From NCBI GenBank assembly GCA_027186245.1, contig CP114486.1, positions 5,547,501-5,611,500 on the forward strand: a stretch of DNA of 64,000 nt. Reading direction: 5' to 3'. Each line of letters starts with the position of its first letter. Position 1 is the stretch's first letter. A program made the position numbers and the translations under genes. The stretch comes from Coriaria nepalensis (Eukaryota > Streptophyta > Magnoliopsida > Cucurbitales > Coriariaceae). Below, piece by piece: positions 21,791 through 32,959 of the stretch. The notes beneath the pieces were generated by a model, which worked only from the letters and a program-made list of their open reading frames with translations, had not been told where the DNA came from and searched no databases.

Positions 21791-22021
21791 AAGAGAGAGA
21801 GAGAGAGAGGTAGGTGCTAGATGGAGTAAGGATTTAGTAGTATGGTTTGTTCCTTATGCGTTTTTCTTTTTATAAAGGGGAGGGAGTGGGGGTGGGAGGT
21901 TCCATTGGAGGCAGAACAGGTGGGAGAAAAGCGAGAGAAACGCGTCAAGAAGGGCGCAGAAGGGGACAGAGAGTGTGAAGTGAGAGAGAGAAAAAGGAAG
22001 GGAGGGAGAGAGAGAGAGAGA
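21791..22021 (-). promoter_or_regulatory. LEC2-like promoter: TATA box and GA/CT tracts
   Basis: A TATA box (TATAAAA on the minus strand, about 21874-21868) lies some 110 bases before the start codon. GA/CT dinucleotide runs flank it, at about 21791-21809 in the presumed 5' leader and about 22004-22021 upstream. GA runs are binding sites for plant BPC (GAGA-binding) proteins, which bring Polycomb repression to embryo genes. Regulation of this gene by them is inference. Confidence 0.5.
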
Positions 22022-22029
22022 GGGTAGTG

Positions 22030-24336
22030 TTCCAGTGCGGTGGTGTGGGTGACAAGTGGGCGGAGTGTGGTGGTTTTGGGATACGCATCTGACCAGTGAG
22101 TGATCGAGTAGGAAAAATGGTAGTAGTAATAGGGGTATTAGTCTGAGAAGGAGAAGATGGTGAGATCGGGTAAATCCTAAATAAAGAAGCTTCAATCAAA
22201 AGCATCAAACATTGCATACATACATATATAAATAGGTTGTATTAAATGAGGTAGTTCTAGGGGACCAGAAGACCATGCAAATCAATACATTAGTCTATAC
22301 ATATAAGCCTGCTTGATACATAGAAATTGCAGGCATGGAGGTTCGCCTGAGGTAACATATATACGTTTGTCATTGTCATTGTTATGTAAGATCTTAGTTG
22401 CTGAAATTTAGATTTTAGATATCTTAATTTTTGAGAATTGGTTGGGAAAAAAAATAAAGGAAATTGACTTACATTTCTCTCAATTTGTATTTATAGATGT
22501 TTTTATCTCAAAATGGTAAAAGCAATCTGATTTCTGTCCCCAAAAGGTATGCTTTCTTAATTATGGAACAATAACGTTTTGAAATGGAAAATCTTTCTGT
22601 CTCGATAAGCGTAGATTGGTTGAATTCAATTTTGGTGTATTTTTTGTGTGTTTTTAATAAAATATGGATATCTATTTTCTCAATTCAAAATTAAATTAAA
22701 TTTTATCTAGATTTTTATCCGTAAGAATATAATATGAATTATATGTTTCATATACATATTTTAAAAGGTTAACAAACTTATCCAACAAACATAATGTATT
22801 ATATTTAAGTGTATCATAGATTCAAAATGATAGTAAAATACATATCAAATCATACCTAAATACATAGTTCAAGCTTAAACTTAAGATTTATCATTATGAT
22901 CACTAAGATTAAGTACTTGGGACATGGTTGCATTACTCATTGTTGCCATTTAAACCTAAAAACAAAACAACACTATGTACGTAGTAGAAATAAGAAATAG
23001 AGGTCATGTAAGTGAAAATCAACAAGACAAAGAAAAATAGTGAGTCTAATAAATTTTGTGTAATAACTTTTTGATAATTAGAAACCCTTTGCAAAAATCT
23101 AAATATATATTTATCCAGCTATAAGGTAGATTAGTCGTGGCTTCCCGATGCAAAAATAATTATGCATCATTTATATATCGGTAATAACTTAATTCAAATA
23201 GATCATATAAATGAAGTTTTACGATACTCACTAACTAATTTCTTGAAATTGGTATGTAAAATTGGTTCAATTATGGAGTCATGAGTAGTTATTGGATTAG
23301 TAGTCCATAATATTATGAATGAGTAATTTTAGAAAAAGTAAAAGTAAGAATTCAATTTATTTCAAGGGATATATATATATATATATATAATATAAAGTTG
23401 AGTTTAGTCTTATAACTGTGTGAATTTTAAATTTTTTTGTAACACATCATATGTAAGATTTTATAAGCAACCTTCTTGAAATATTTTTATTCAAAATACA
23501 TTCAATATTAAATACAAATTAATAATTATCATTAAAAAAAAAAACTAAATAACATGTCACATGCCAATTTTGAATTTCCTAGTGCAAGTCTTATATCAGA
23601 TTTTTATAATCAAACTTTATATTATAAAATACGCTCATCTCATAATTTATAATCAAATTTACTAAAAGATTATGATTTTATAATAAATTTAACATTACAT
23701 GTAAATTAATAATTATCCTCATATTTTTGTAAGAGAAGAGAAAAAAGCTTTTGCTCTAAGAAAACCCTAAAAGTTAAAACATAAAATCTTAAATTGAAAC
23801 CCTAAAGTATAAAACCTTAATTGTTAAGAAATATAAGATGAACTTTTCACAATTTTTTATGACATAAAAATGCATCAAACACAATTGTTAAATAAGATAA
23901 TCTAATTTTTTTTTTCCCAAAAATTATTAAATTTTAAATAAAGAGATTAAAAAATTTTATTTGAATTAATAAAAAATTATTTTAAAATTATTTATTTATC
24001 TTACTTCAATCAAAATTTTTAAAATTTTTTTATATTTAAGATCTAATCATTTTAAATAATATATATAACTTATTTAACAAAATAAAAAAAAAAATTAGTT
24101 CTTGAAATCCCATATGCAATGAGTATTGCTATTATTCCGGTCTCTTAAAATTAATTCCATAATCAGGACTATTCTCAAAGTTATTAAACAAAATTTAAAA
24201 GAATAAACTATACTCTTTTTTTTTTAACATCCATTAATTATATATATATATATAGTAATTATATATAAAGGAAAATTATGAGTAAGGAAAGGAAAAGAAA
24301 GATAAATATAAAATCAATTTCCACTCCATCATAATA
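22030..24336. other. A/T-rich intergenic stretch
   Basis: No gene seen. It contains an (AT)n run at about 23370-23389 and many poly-A/poly-T tracts. The minus-strand frames at 21854-22217 are antisense shadows of the GA-rich LEC2-like promoter. Confidence 0.4.
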
Positions 24337-24560
24337 ATGGGGTCTTCTTCATTGAAAAGCTCGGACATCTGCGAGTGCTCTTCATCGGAGCTTGATCCTC
24401 ACTCCGACTTAGACAATCCGCAAGTACTCGTCGCTGTTTAGGAACTCCCGTAGGGGAAGGAACCAAGCACTAGTCGAAATAGAAGTAGGACACGGACCAC
24501 CTTTCGTAAATCTGACGAAGAGATTGCAAATTATTTGGTCAAGAAAGCTTAGAAAAAGGT
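24337..24560 (+). pseudogene. Unrecognised short coding-like fragment
   Basis: Starting at an ATG, 34 codons read MGSSSLKSSDICECSSSELD and on to a stop near 24439. The same frame continues past two stops to RTRTTFRKSDEEIANYLVKK. Base composition is more balanced than the surrounding A/T-rich DNA, which suggests a former coding region. The last piece faintly recalls the start of a NAC domain (DEELxxYL), but the match is too short to trust. Not assigned. Confidence 0.3.
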
Positions 24561-26330
24561 ATGCGTTAAATAATATGACAGGACTGATATATTACTTGGG
24601 CAATGTGGGCTCTAAACCCTTGGGGAAGCTATAACACTCACTGCATCTTCATATAAATTAATAATAGAATCTTAAGTATTGGGTGCAAGGTTTGAACTCG
24701 ATACTAAGAAAATACTTGAACTCACTACATGAGCAACTCCTTGTAGTCAAAATATTTAATACTATTTATTCAACAGATTCGATTGATTGATATGATTTTT
24801 TTACTTTCGTTTCTTGATTTTCTTGAGATGAAATTCTATCAGAGCTTCCTTTTCTTTCTTTCTTGGATTGACTGGGCAATACGGGTTGCCAAGAAATTGG
24901 AGCCCACGACAATTTAAAGGTACTCTAATGATTCCAATCCCTTTGGGGATTCCAATCTCACAGGAAAGTTAGTACTTGTTCGTTTTGTTTGCTCAAAAGC
25001 TTTCTAGTTCTTATACAATATACTTCTGCTAGTCCTCCTGAACTACATTATTCCTGTAGGAGATTATTAGTAAGAGAAATTGAATAGAAGTAAGTAATAC
25101 AAAAGTAGAATGAACTAGACTTAACTTTTCGCCAAAAAGAAGAAAAAAAAAAATCAACTCTCAAATTATCAAACACTTGGATCTGTACTCTTGGTGTCTG
25201 AATAATTAATCCAATGTTCCTTATATTTGTAAAAAAGCAAGACATAACCCATATATTTTTTTTAACAAAGATATTTCTTGTAACAAGTCCCAACATGAAG
25301 GAAAGATGATGGTGGTCTAGTGATAATGAAGATGGTGAAGGAGCCGATAATCTTGATTTTAACATGAAAAACAGAAACTTTAAGGTACATATGAGATGGA
25401 TTATGAAGATGATGGTGATGATGAGGACTAAAATCAGATAGGCTCATAACCATCGGCTGCAAGGTGAATCGCCTAACGGGCACAATAAGTGTTAAGTTTG
25501 AAACTGTCTCACAAGAAGATGAATCTCTAACTTATTAACTATCTTATCATAAAATCATCAAAATGGGATAAAATTTAAATAGATTTTATCAACTTAAGAG
25601 TTTTGGACTCAAAAAGGTCTATCTTATAACCCATACATCTCTTTGTGATTTATCTATTTCACTGGTGTGAGTTCATGAACTTACGATTGGGCAGGATTTG
25701 ACATCAATAATGAGGAATCTAACCCATTGGAGACATTAGAAAATGGTGATGGTGATTATGTATAAAATATAAAATTTATTTTCAGTATTAAAGAAAAGAT
25801 TTTACTACTTGATTTTATGTAAAAGCCAGATCATTCGAACCGAGAAAAAAAATAAAGAAAAACAAATTTTTAAGAGTAAAGTACTTGATTTTATGTAAAA
25901 TATAGCACATCAATCAAATGAGTTTGAAAAATCAATTTTTTTTTCGGATGTTGATGTTTAAAACATATTTGGAAAGCCTCCATTTTACCGGACATTGAGA
26001 ACATCCTAGTTCGAAAAGATCAAATGAGACAAGATATTCAAGTATAATATAATTTAATTCAGAATATTCCTTTGCAAATCTTCTTTTGGTCCCCTAAAAA
26101 AAAGGTAGTTTCCATCTTGTAAAAGAAGCGGAGGGTGACGGTGGTGTTGTGCTCTATGCTGTTGCCGCCTCCGCCGGTGAATTTTGATCTGATTCCCATC
26201 TTCGTCGTTTTTAAAGTCTTTCTTGTCATGTTAATATCTACGAAATAAGGACCGGCTCCGCTGCTCTTCCAAGGACTCCATATCACCCTTCAGCTCTTCT
26301 AGATAGCGAAATTAATAAGGAGCGAATATA
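24561..26330. other. Intergenic stretch
   Basis: No gene supported. A minus-strand frame at 26059-26286 has balanced composition and a Gly-rich stretch but no domain I recognise; frames at 25048-25483 are probably chance. Confidence 0.35.
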
Positions 26331-26335
26331 TTAAT

Positions 26336-26523
26336 TGTTAGAAATATTGAATGATTGTATTCTATTTTATCATTCAGAAATATACATATGATGCCTTTAT
26401 ATAGGAGGCATATAAGTGTGGTACATCATATGTGACGGTACAAGTAAAGTGTAGTACAAGTACAAGTGTGTTATATAAGTAAACTAGCTGGGCCTAAAGC
26501 TCATGACATAAAATATATTAACA
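26336..26523 (-). repeat. Left LTR of scrambled copia element
   Basis: 188 bases starting tgttagaaat and ending attaaca, followed inside by gccccactcaaactcaagg, a polypurine tract on the minus strand. It carries a 16-base internal duplication (around gtacaagtaaagtgta) absent from the right copy. Confidence 0.85.
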
Positions 26524-26536
26524 GCCCCACTCAAAC

Positions 26537-27110
26537 TCAAGGTGGATGTGAGACCAGCTTGAGGTTGTTAAGCAAATCACGAGTGCGTCCCTTAAGAGGT
26601 GCCTTAGTGAAGATATCTGCAAGTTGATTTTTGGAGGAGATAGAGAAAAGCTTGAGAGCACCATAGACAAGATGAGAATGGACAAAATGACAATCAATCT
26701 CGATGTGTTTAGTTCGTTCATGGAAGACATCATTATGAGCAATATGAATGGCACTCTGGTTCTCACAAAAAAGGGGAGTAGCAGAGGATATGGACACACC
26801 CAAATCCTTAAGAAGCCATCGTAGCCAAAGGAGCTCAGATGTGGTGTCAGCAAGGGCACGATATTCTGTTTTAGTACTAGAGCGAGCCACAAAAGTTTGT
26901 TTCTTACTTCGCCAAGAAATCAAAGAAGAACCAAAGAGAAAGCAATAACATGTAGTGGACCTGCGATCAGTGGGATCTTCTACCCAATCAGCATCAGAGA
27001 ATGCACGAAGTACAAGGGGAGATTGAGCTGAGTAGAAAAGGCCATAGAAGAGAGTGCCCTTCAAGTATTATAGAATGTGCAAAACAACAGAAAGTGAGTC
27101 GATCGTGGAG
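26537..27110 (-). pseudogene. Copia RNase H (scrambled element)
   Basis: A 175-codon minus-strand frame is a nearly complete copia RNase H. Blocks are AFSDADWVEDPTDRRSTTCY, SSLISWRSKKQTFVARSSTK-TEYRALADTTSELLWL, FCENQSAIHIAHNDVFHERT-KHIEIDCHFV, and the LADIFTKAPLKGR end. Catalytic acids of SDAD, TEYRA and CENQSA are present. Upstream the link to RT is broken around 27065-27125. The following polypurine tract and LTR are in place. Confidence 0.85.
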
Positions 27111-27124
27111 CAGACAGACAGATA

Positions 27125-27973
27125 CTAGCTCACCTGATGAACAGCATAAGAAATGTCTGGATGAGTAACTGTGAGATAAACTAGGCTGCCAACCAATCGT
27201 CTGTAAAGAGAGGGATTAGACAATGGTTTCCCCCCTGAGGGTGTCAGATGAGCATTAAGTTCAACTGGAGTGTTAAAAGTCTTGCTATCAGTGAGTCCAG
27301 CTCGAGATAGAAGGTCAGATGCATACTTGGCTTGAGTAATATAAAGACCATCTGTGGAACGAGTGATCTCAAGACCCAAGAAATAGCTGAGATGTCCAAG
27401 GTCTTTCATCTCAAACTACTGACTAAGAAAATCCTTGAGTTCTTGAATGCCACTGAGGTCATCACTAGTTATGATCATATCATCTCCATATAGGAGAAGC
27501 AAAATGGTGCCTTTGTCATTACGACAAAGAAATAAGGCAGAATCATAAGGGCAGGCAGTATAACCCAAGCGAAAGTTGGTGGAGCTGAACTTGGCAAACC
27601 AAGCTCGTGGAGCTTGTTTAAGGCCATAAAGTACGTCGAAGGCGACAAACCTTGTTTGTTTCAACAGAAAGACTAGGAGGAGGTTGCATATAAACTTCTT
27701 CATGCAGATCCCCATTAAGGAAATCATTTTTAACATCAATCTGAAAAAGGTCTTATTTACTAGCAGCTGCAACAGCTAAGAGGGCACGAACACAGGAGAT
27801 ACGGGCAATTGGAGCAAAAGTTTCTTCATAATCAATCCCATATTCTTGTGTAAAACCTTTTGCAACAAGACGAGCCTTATAGCGCTCGATGGACCCATCA
27901 GAGCAAGTCTTGATCTTATAGATCCACTTACAACCAACCACAGACTGACTAGGAGAAAGTAACCCGATCCCAA
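27125..27973 (-). pseudogene. Copia reverse transcriptase (scrambled element)
   Basis: The minus strand carries RT in three frames. The fingers are [46 protein letters not shown]; the palm is LYGLKQAPRAWFAKF then LLLYGDDMIITSDD; and the thumb is MKDLGHLSYFLGLEITRSTD with GLYITQAKYASDLLSRAGLT. The catalytic box reads YGDD where copia normally has YVDD; both aspartates remain. Frameshifts separate the pieces. About 140 bases of the thumb (27295-27430) are repeated, inverted, at 28893-29036. Confidence 0.85.
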
Positions 27974-28892
27974 ATATGGTTTTTGGTTAATGCATCAATT
28001 TCCTCTTTTATTGCAATCTGCCATAAAGGGCCAGTCGAGGCCTCACGATAGGTTTGAGGCTCATGGAGTGTAGCAAGGGTAGTGTAACAATGATAGTTAA
28101 GTAAATGTGCAGGAATGGATCTTACCCGAGTTGAGTGGCGAGGATTCGTCTTAAGGAGGATCTTTAGGCAGAGCAGGAGCAGGGGGCCTAGGCTCAAGGT
28201 GGGGTAGCTCGTCATCAACATGTTCATCTACAACATGTCTAGGAGAATTATCAAAAATATCTAGAGATGGAATAGAGAAGTCTAAATGAGGATTAAGAGT
28301 ATCTGTAGAAGGAACATGAGACTCATCTAGAAAGATTTCTAAAACAGAAGAGCAGGATCAAGAGTTAGTGAGGGAAGAACGAAAGTGAGAGAGTTCAACA
28401 AACAAGCGGTGTTCCCAAAAGACAACATTTCGGGAAACACGAAGACGATGAGAGATAGGATCATAGCACCGATACCCTTTATGAGTTTCACTGTAACCAA
28501 GGAAACAACAAAGTCTAGATCGAGGCTCAAGCTTGTTGTGCTCATGAGGCTGAAGAAGAATGAACCAAGCAGTTCCGAAGGAGCAAAGGTAATGATAGTC
28601 AGGGGGTGACCCAAAAAGGCGCTCATACGAAGTCTGATTATGGATAACAGTGCTTGGAATGCGATTAATGGCATGAACAGCATGAAAAGCAGCTTCACCC
28701 TAAAATGGGGCAGGAACTTTGGCAGAAAAAAGAAGAGCACGGACAATGTCAAGAATATGACGAAGTTTTCTTTCAGCTCGAACATTTTGTTGAGAGGTGC
28801 CTGAACATATTAGATGATGTATAGTGCCATAGGAATGTAATAGAGCTTGAAAAGCATATTGAGTATATTCAAGAGCATTATTAGAACGAAAA
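27974..28892 (-). pseudogene. Copia integrase C-terminal part (scrambled element)
   Basis: Starting at the internal junction, the minus strand reads FRSNNALEYTQYAFQALLHS, then TSQQNVRAERKLRHILDIVR, AFHAVHAINRIPSTVIHNQT and FGTAWFILLQPHEHNKLEPR-SRLCCFLGYSETHKGYRCYD. These are the second half of the copia integrase core, with the glutamate region, and the C-terminal part. A linker to RT rich in Pro and Asp follows. The N-terminal half of the same domain lies inverted on the plus strand, ending at 31417. Confidence 0.8.
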
Positions 28893-29036
28893 GGATTTTC
28901 TTAGTCAGTAGTTTGAGATGAAAGACCTTGGACATCTCAGCTATTTCTTGGGTCTTGAGATCACTTGTTTCACAGATGGTCTTTATATTACTCAAGCCAA
29001 GTATGCATCTGACCTTTTATCTCGAGCTGGACTCGC
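28889..29036 (+). repeat. Inverted duplicate of RT thumb at internal junction
   Basis: aaggattttcttagtcagta through the DLLSRAGL codons repeats, in opposite orientation, the RT thumb at 27295-27430 with about four mismatches in 120 bases. The junction with the integrase part (28889-28900) lies in a shared aaggattttc-like tract. Confidence 0.85.
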
Positions 29037-29616
29037 TGCTCTAACATTTCTTTTAGCAATGTTGTCTCTCTTGGTGTTACTTCACCCTTATTGCTTTCGT
29101 CATCACAACAGCCGCTGCAGCCACTCGCCGTTGAACCTTCGACGTCTCTCAACCGTTGTCCTCGGGTTTCGGAACAGCAGCCGCCGTCGTTGAGGAGTCC
29201 CGCACCACACAGACCACTGCAATCACCATTTTTGCCATGCATCTTGCGCTGATAACATTTTTGCAGATACAACTGTGGTCGTCTCGCCTCGATCTACTCA
29301 ACCATTGAAGTCTCCTAAGAATCAGAGCCTGCACACGCTCTCACGCGCCGCCTAAAGAAGTCGCGCCTTAGTCACGCACCCTCATGCGCCTCTCTCAAGG
29401 TCTGCTAACGTCATCCGTGATGTCACACTACCACGTCACCTAGGGCTGACGTCATCATCCACTCATCTGCAGTCGTCACCCACCGAAGCTGACGTCATCG
29501 TTGACCAGTCCGTTGACTTTTCTATATGGTTGACTTTTTATAGTCCAAGTTCTCCTTACTCAGTTTTTCACGTATATTTCAGTTTTATAGTTTGTTTTTG
29601 CATATTGTGTCTCTAA
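29037..29616 (+). other. Leader region of scrambled copia element
   Basis: This 580-base stretch is G/C-richer than anything around it and holds repeated tgacgtcatc words (around 29450 and 29490). It precedes gag and is probably its untranslated leader. A tRNA primer site was not recognised. Confidence 0.45.
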
Positions 29617-30570
29617 ATGGATAAAAATGATAATTTTCTTCCTCGCCCCATCAATACTGTATTGGAGGGGAATAAGAATTACTTATCTTAGTCTCAAGCT
29701 ATGCGCAGTTTTCTTAAGGGTCCCATGCTCTGGCATTATTGTACTGGTGAAATTACTATTCCTGTCAAGGGAGCAAGTGAAGAAAATGTTGCCTTTCTCA
29801 GTCGCATGGTTAAATGGGATAGTCACAACCACATGATCCTCACATGGATTCGGAACACTTCCATTCTCTCCATCTCCAACCTGTTGGGCAGCTTTGATGA
29901 TGCAAAATCAACATGGGATATGTTGGCCAAAAGGTACTCCACTATTCACGGATCCATGAAATATCAGTTAGTGGTTGAATTGCATCAACTTCGACAAGAA
30001 CCAGGGCAATCCATCAATGACTACTATGATCAGCTTCGCTTCATTTGGGACCAAATTGACCTTTTTGATCCAATTTGAGCATGCTCAAAGGATGCTCAGC
30101 AATATGCTACAGTTAGAGATGAATTTCGTCTCTATGAATTCCTAATGTCACTTCACAATACCTTTGAGCCCATCCGAGGTCAGCTTCTTAATCGCAGTCC
30201 TCCTCCCTCTCTTGATATTGATGTAAACGAGTTGGTTAGAGAAGAAGCTCGGCTTGCAACCCTTCAAGCCTAGAATAAGTTCAATGTTTTGGCTATTACT
30301 CCTTCTATTCCTGCCATTGAGCAACCTCAACAATCATGTGATTTCTCTGGCTCCAGCAATTGTCGCAAGCAGACTAACAAGAAGTTCTGTAATTATTGCA
30401 AGCGTTCTGGCCACACCATTGAGACTTGTTACTGTCGTAACAAATCTACTACTACTATTGCTAATATTGAGCTTACTCCGCCGATGCCTTCCATTTCAGC
30501 TGAGTCTCAGTCTTCTGGATCCACTATCAACCTCTCCCCTACTGAACTATAGGAGATCATAACTCAGGCT
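29617..30570 (+). pseudogene. Copia gag (scrambled element)
   Basis: From ATG 29617 one frame runs through the whole gag. The start is MDKNDNFLPRPINTVLEG, the core is MRSFLKGPMLWHYCTGE and WDSHNHMILTWIRNTSILSI, then the UBN2-type LVVELHQLRQEPGQSINDYY-DQLRF, and a CCHC knuckle FCNYCKRSGHTIETCY. The frame is kept throughout but is cut by TAG at about 29689, TGA at 30076, TAG near 30271 and TAG at 30550. All four fit single transitions from TGG or CAG. No indel is present, so this decay is by point mutation alone. Confidence 0.85.
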
Positions 30571-31417
30571 ATTCGTATGGCTGGTAATGCATCTCTTTCC
30601 ACTGCTCTCTCAGTTCTGCCCGGTAAGTCTCAAACTTGGCTTTTTGATTCTGCCTGTGGCAATCACATGACACCTCACTCATCCTTATTCTCCAAACTTG
30701 ACCCTGCACCACATCCTCTTAATATTCATATAGTTGATGGTTCCACCATGCATGGGAATAGTCTAGGTTTTGTTTCAACCTCTAACCTCTCTGTTCCTAG
30801 GGTTTTCCATCTACCTGACCTATCCTATAATTTGTGCTCTATGGGACAATTAGCTGAACTAGGATATCGCCTTATTTTTTACTATTCTGGGTGTATTGTG
30901 CAGGATCTGAGGACAGGGCAAGAGCTTGGGACCGGTTCTAGAGTTGGGCGTATGTTTCCCATGGACAATCTTCGTCTTCCACCTGTTGCTCCCGTCTCTG
31001 TTGTTGCTGTAGCTGCTGCAGTTTCTTCCTTACCTTCTCTCGCACTTTGGCATTCTCGTCTTGCTCATGCCTCATCTACTTAGGTACAACAGTTAGCTTC
31101 TAAGGGTCTGTTGGGTTCTGTGTCCAAAGACAATTTTAACTGTCCTTTATGCCAGTTAGGAAAACAGCCAGCTTTACTTTTCAACAATAGTGAATCTATC
31201 TCTAATAGTATTTTTGAGTTAATTCATTATGATGTTTGGGGACCTTCTCCTGTTACTAGTATTGGTGGATCTCGTTATTTTGTTGTTTTCATTGATGATT
31301 ATTCTCGTTATAGTTGGATCTTTCCTATGAAATCTCGTTTTGAAATCTTACATAACTTTGCAAAAATGATTGAAACTCAATTCTCCAAACATATCAAAAC
31401 TTTTCGCTCTGATACTA
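30571..31417 (+). pseudogene. Copia protease and integrase N-part (scrambled element)
   Basis: The gag frame continues into the protease (WLFDSACGNHMTPHSSLF, with DSA in place of the usual DSG), then the GAG-pre-integrase part and zinc-binding residues (LWHSRLAHASST...CPLCQLGKQ). The integrase core start, with the first catalytic aspartate in HYDVWGPSPVTSIGGSRYFV and the second-strand FIDDYSRYSWIFPMKSRFE, follows. It stops after KTFRSDT at 31417, where an LTR end begins. One TAG at 31081 interrupts the frame. Confidence 0.85.
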
Positions 31418-31589
31418 TGTTAGAATTACTTAATGATTGTATTCTATTTTATCATTCAGGAATATACATGTGATGCCTTTATATAGGAGACATATAAGTG
31501 TGGTACAACATATGTGGCGGTACAAGTACAAGTGTGTTATACAAGTAAACTAGTTGGGCCTAAAGCCCATAACATAAAATATATTAACA
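31418..31589 (-). repeat. Right LTR of scrambled copia element
   Basis: 172 bases matching 26336-26523 in the same orientation, from tgttagaatt to attaaca. Its left end joins the truncated integrase exactly at TGTTAG. Relative to the gag-protease-integrase half next to it, this LTR faces backwards. Confidence 0.85.
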
Positions 31590-31594
31590 TTAAT

Positions 31595-32440
31595 AAAATA
31601 AGAAATAAAAGAAAGTATGATTAAACAAAGAATGTTTTGAATTTTAAATTGGTTCTTTAACAAATTCAATTAACTCACAGTTGAGTAATCTAAGACCTAA
31701 TTAAATTTAACACTCATTGTAATATAAGATTTCATGCTATATGGACAGATTTCTCATCAAGCTTGTTCAATCATTAAAACAAATATCAAAGTGCAGAAAA
31801 CGTAAAGAATCTAACACCAAGAATTGTAGTGGTTCCCTTATAGTGATCAAAATCTGATCAAGATAAGGTACATCCACTCAAGTTCTGGAAAGCCGAGAAA
31901 CTTACATGCAATAATGATAGATTGTTCAGTACAATACAAATCTATGTTTTAATGATTGAATCACGAAGCTTAGATTGCAGATTTAAGAACTAAGACCCAG
32001 AACAAATTTTTTTGCAGCTAACAGATAACAACTGAAGTAATCACGAAATTTAAACCATAAATCTATCAGATAAGTGATAAGGAGGAGAAAACCAAAAGCA
32101 ATCGAGGATTAGACCATAGATTCATGAGAGATCGCATGAAATCACACCAAGAGAAACCCACTGCTATGTTGCGTGACGAACTCAGCTCGAAGAGAAAGAA
32201 GATGAATGAATTACTTCCCAATTAACCCGAGTTATATCAATATATACCACCTGATTTGGGCCACTAGCAAAACTATTGAGTACCGGGTTAAGCCTAAAAG
32301 GCAATCCATCTCTTTTATCAAGAGTTCGGCCACCTGTTTTGGGCTCACTCCTATTCTAATGATAATCTTCAACTTAAGCCCTAACAATCATCTATAACTA
32401 TGCTACCACCATCTATTCTCAGTAATCCCTCATAACCCAA
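31595..32440. other. Probable LTR/untranslated part of a copia relic
   Basis: No gene seen. Lying just 3' of a minus-strand RNase H remnant, this stretch (with gtggttcccttatagtgatc near 31830) probably includes a decayed copia LTR, but the ends could not be defined. Confidence 0.35.
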
Positions 32441-32790
32441 TTTTACTGTCCATCCCATATATAACAAATCAATGTGATTCTTGAATTTCATTACAGTAAG
32501 TACCTTAGTCTTAATATCCGAAATATTCTCTTCCGGAGGAACTTTAGCCATGTGTATGGTACCCAAAGTAATAAGATCACGAACAAAATGATATTTTATA
32601 TATATGTGTTTCATCCATTTGTGGTGTACCAGATTCATACTCAAATGACACTCTGATTATCCGAGTACACCGTACATCTATCCTCCTTAATGCTTGCTTT
32701 CTTAAGAAGATCTTGTAACTACACGGCTTCCTTGAACACATTCGTCATGGCTACATATTCAGCCTCTGTCAATAATAGTGCTACTAACGG
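32440..32790 (-). pseudogene. Copia RNase H C-terminal remnant
   Basis: Minus strand reads LTEAEYVAMTNVFKEAV and LQDLLKKASIKED, then HKWMKHIYIKYHFVRDLITL, TIHMAKVPPEENISDIKTKV and MKFKNHIDLLYMGW. These are the C-terminal RNase H blocks of a copia polyprotein (TEAEY, TKHIxIxYHF, ENxADIxTK). Stop and frame changes separate the pieces. It is from a different element than the neighbouring scrambled copia, since the sequence differs. Confidence 0.7.
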
Positions 32791-32959
32791 TTAAAGTTGG
32801 ATTATCTGTCTTATACACAAATTGCCACCCAATTACAGAATTAATCTTAAGGAACAATGGAAAACTAAATTCCTACAAGATCATTTTTCTGAGTTACATG
32901 GTAGGTGGAAAAATGAGTTTCTACAAAATGATCTTCATCTTTTGCAGGTCCAATGAATG

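Larger units (their letters stand above)
26331..31594. mobile_element. Internally inverted Ty1/copia element with intact target duplication
   Basis: Two LTR copies in the same orientation (26336-26523 and 31418-31589) are bounded outside by the same 5 bases, TTAAT (26331-26335 and 31590-31594). One insertion therefore delivered the whole structure or its ends. Inside, the left half (26524-28892) reads RNase H, RT and the integrase C-part on the minus strand. The right half (28893-31417) reads a short RT fragment, leader, gag, protease and the integrase N-part on the plus strand. The integrase is split at the same place in both halves (the FRSD/N region). The right half is thus inverted relative to the left and to both LTRs. 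Confidence 0.85.

Noticed and set aside
21854..22217. Two minus-strand frames upstream of LEC2-like start
   Set aside because: They overlap the TATA box and GA tracts; their Ser/Leu/Pro runs are translations of GA/CT repeats.
26059..26286. 75-codon minus-strand frame with Gly-rich stretch
   Set aside because: No domain recognised, and neighbouring frames do not extend it.
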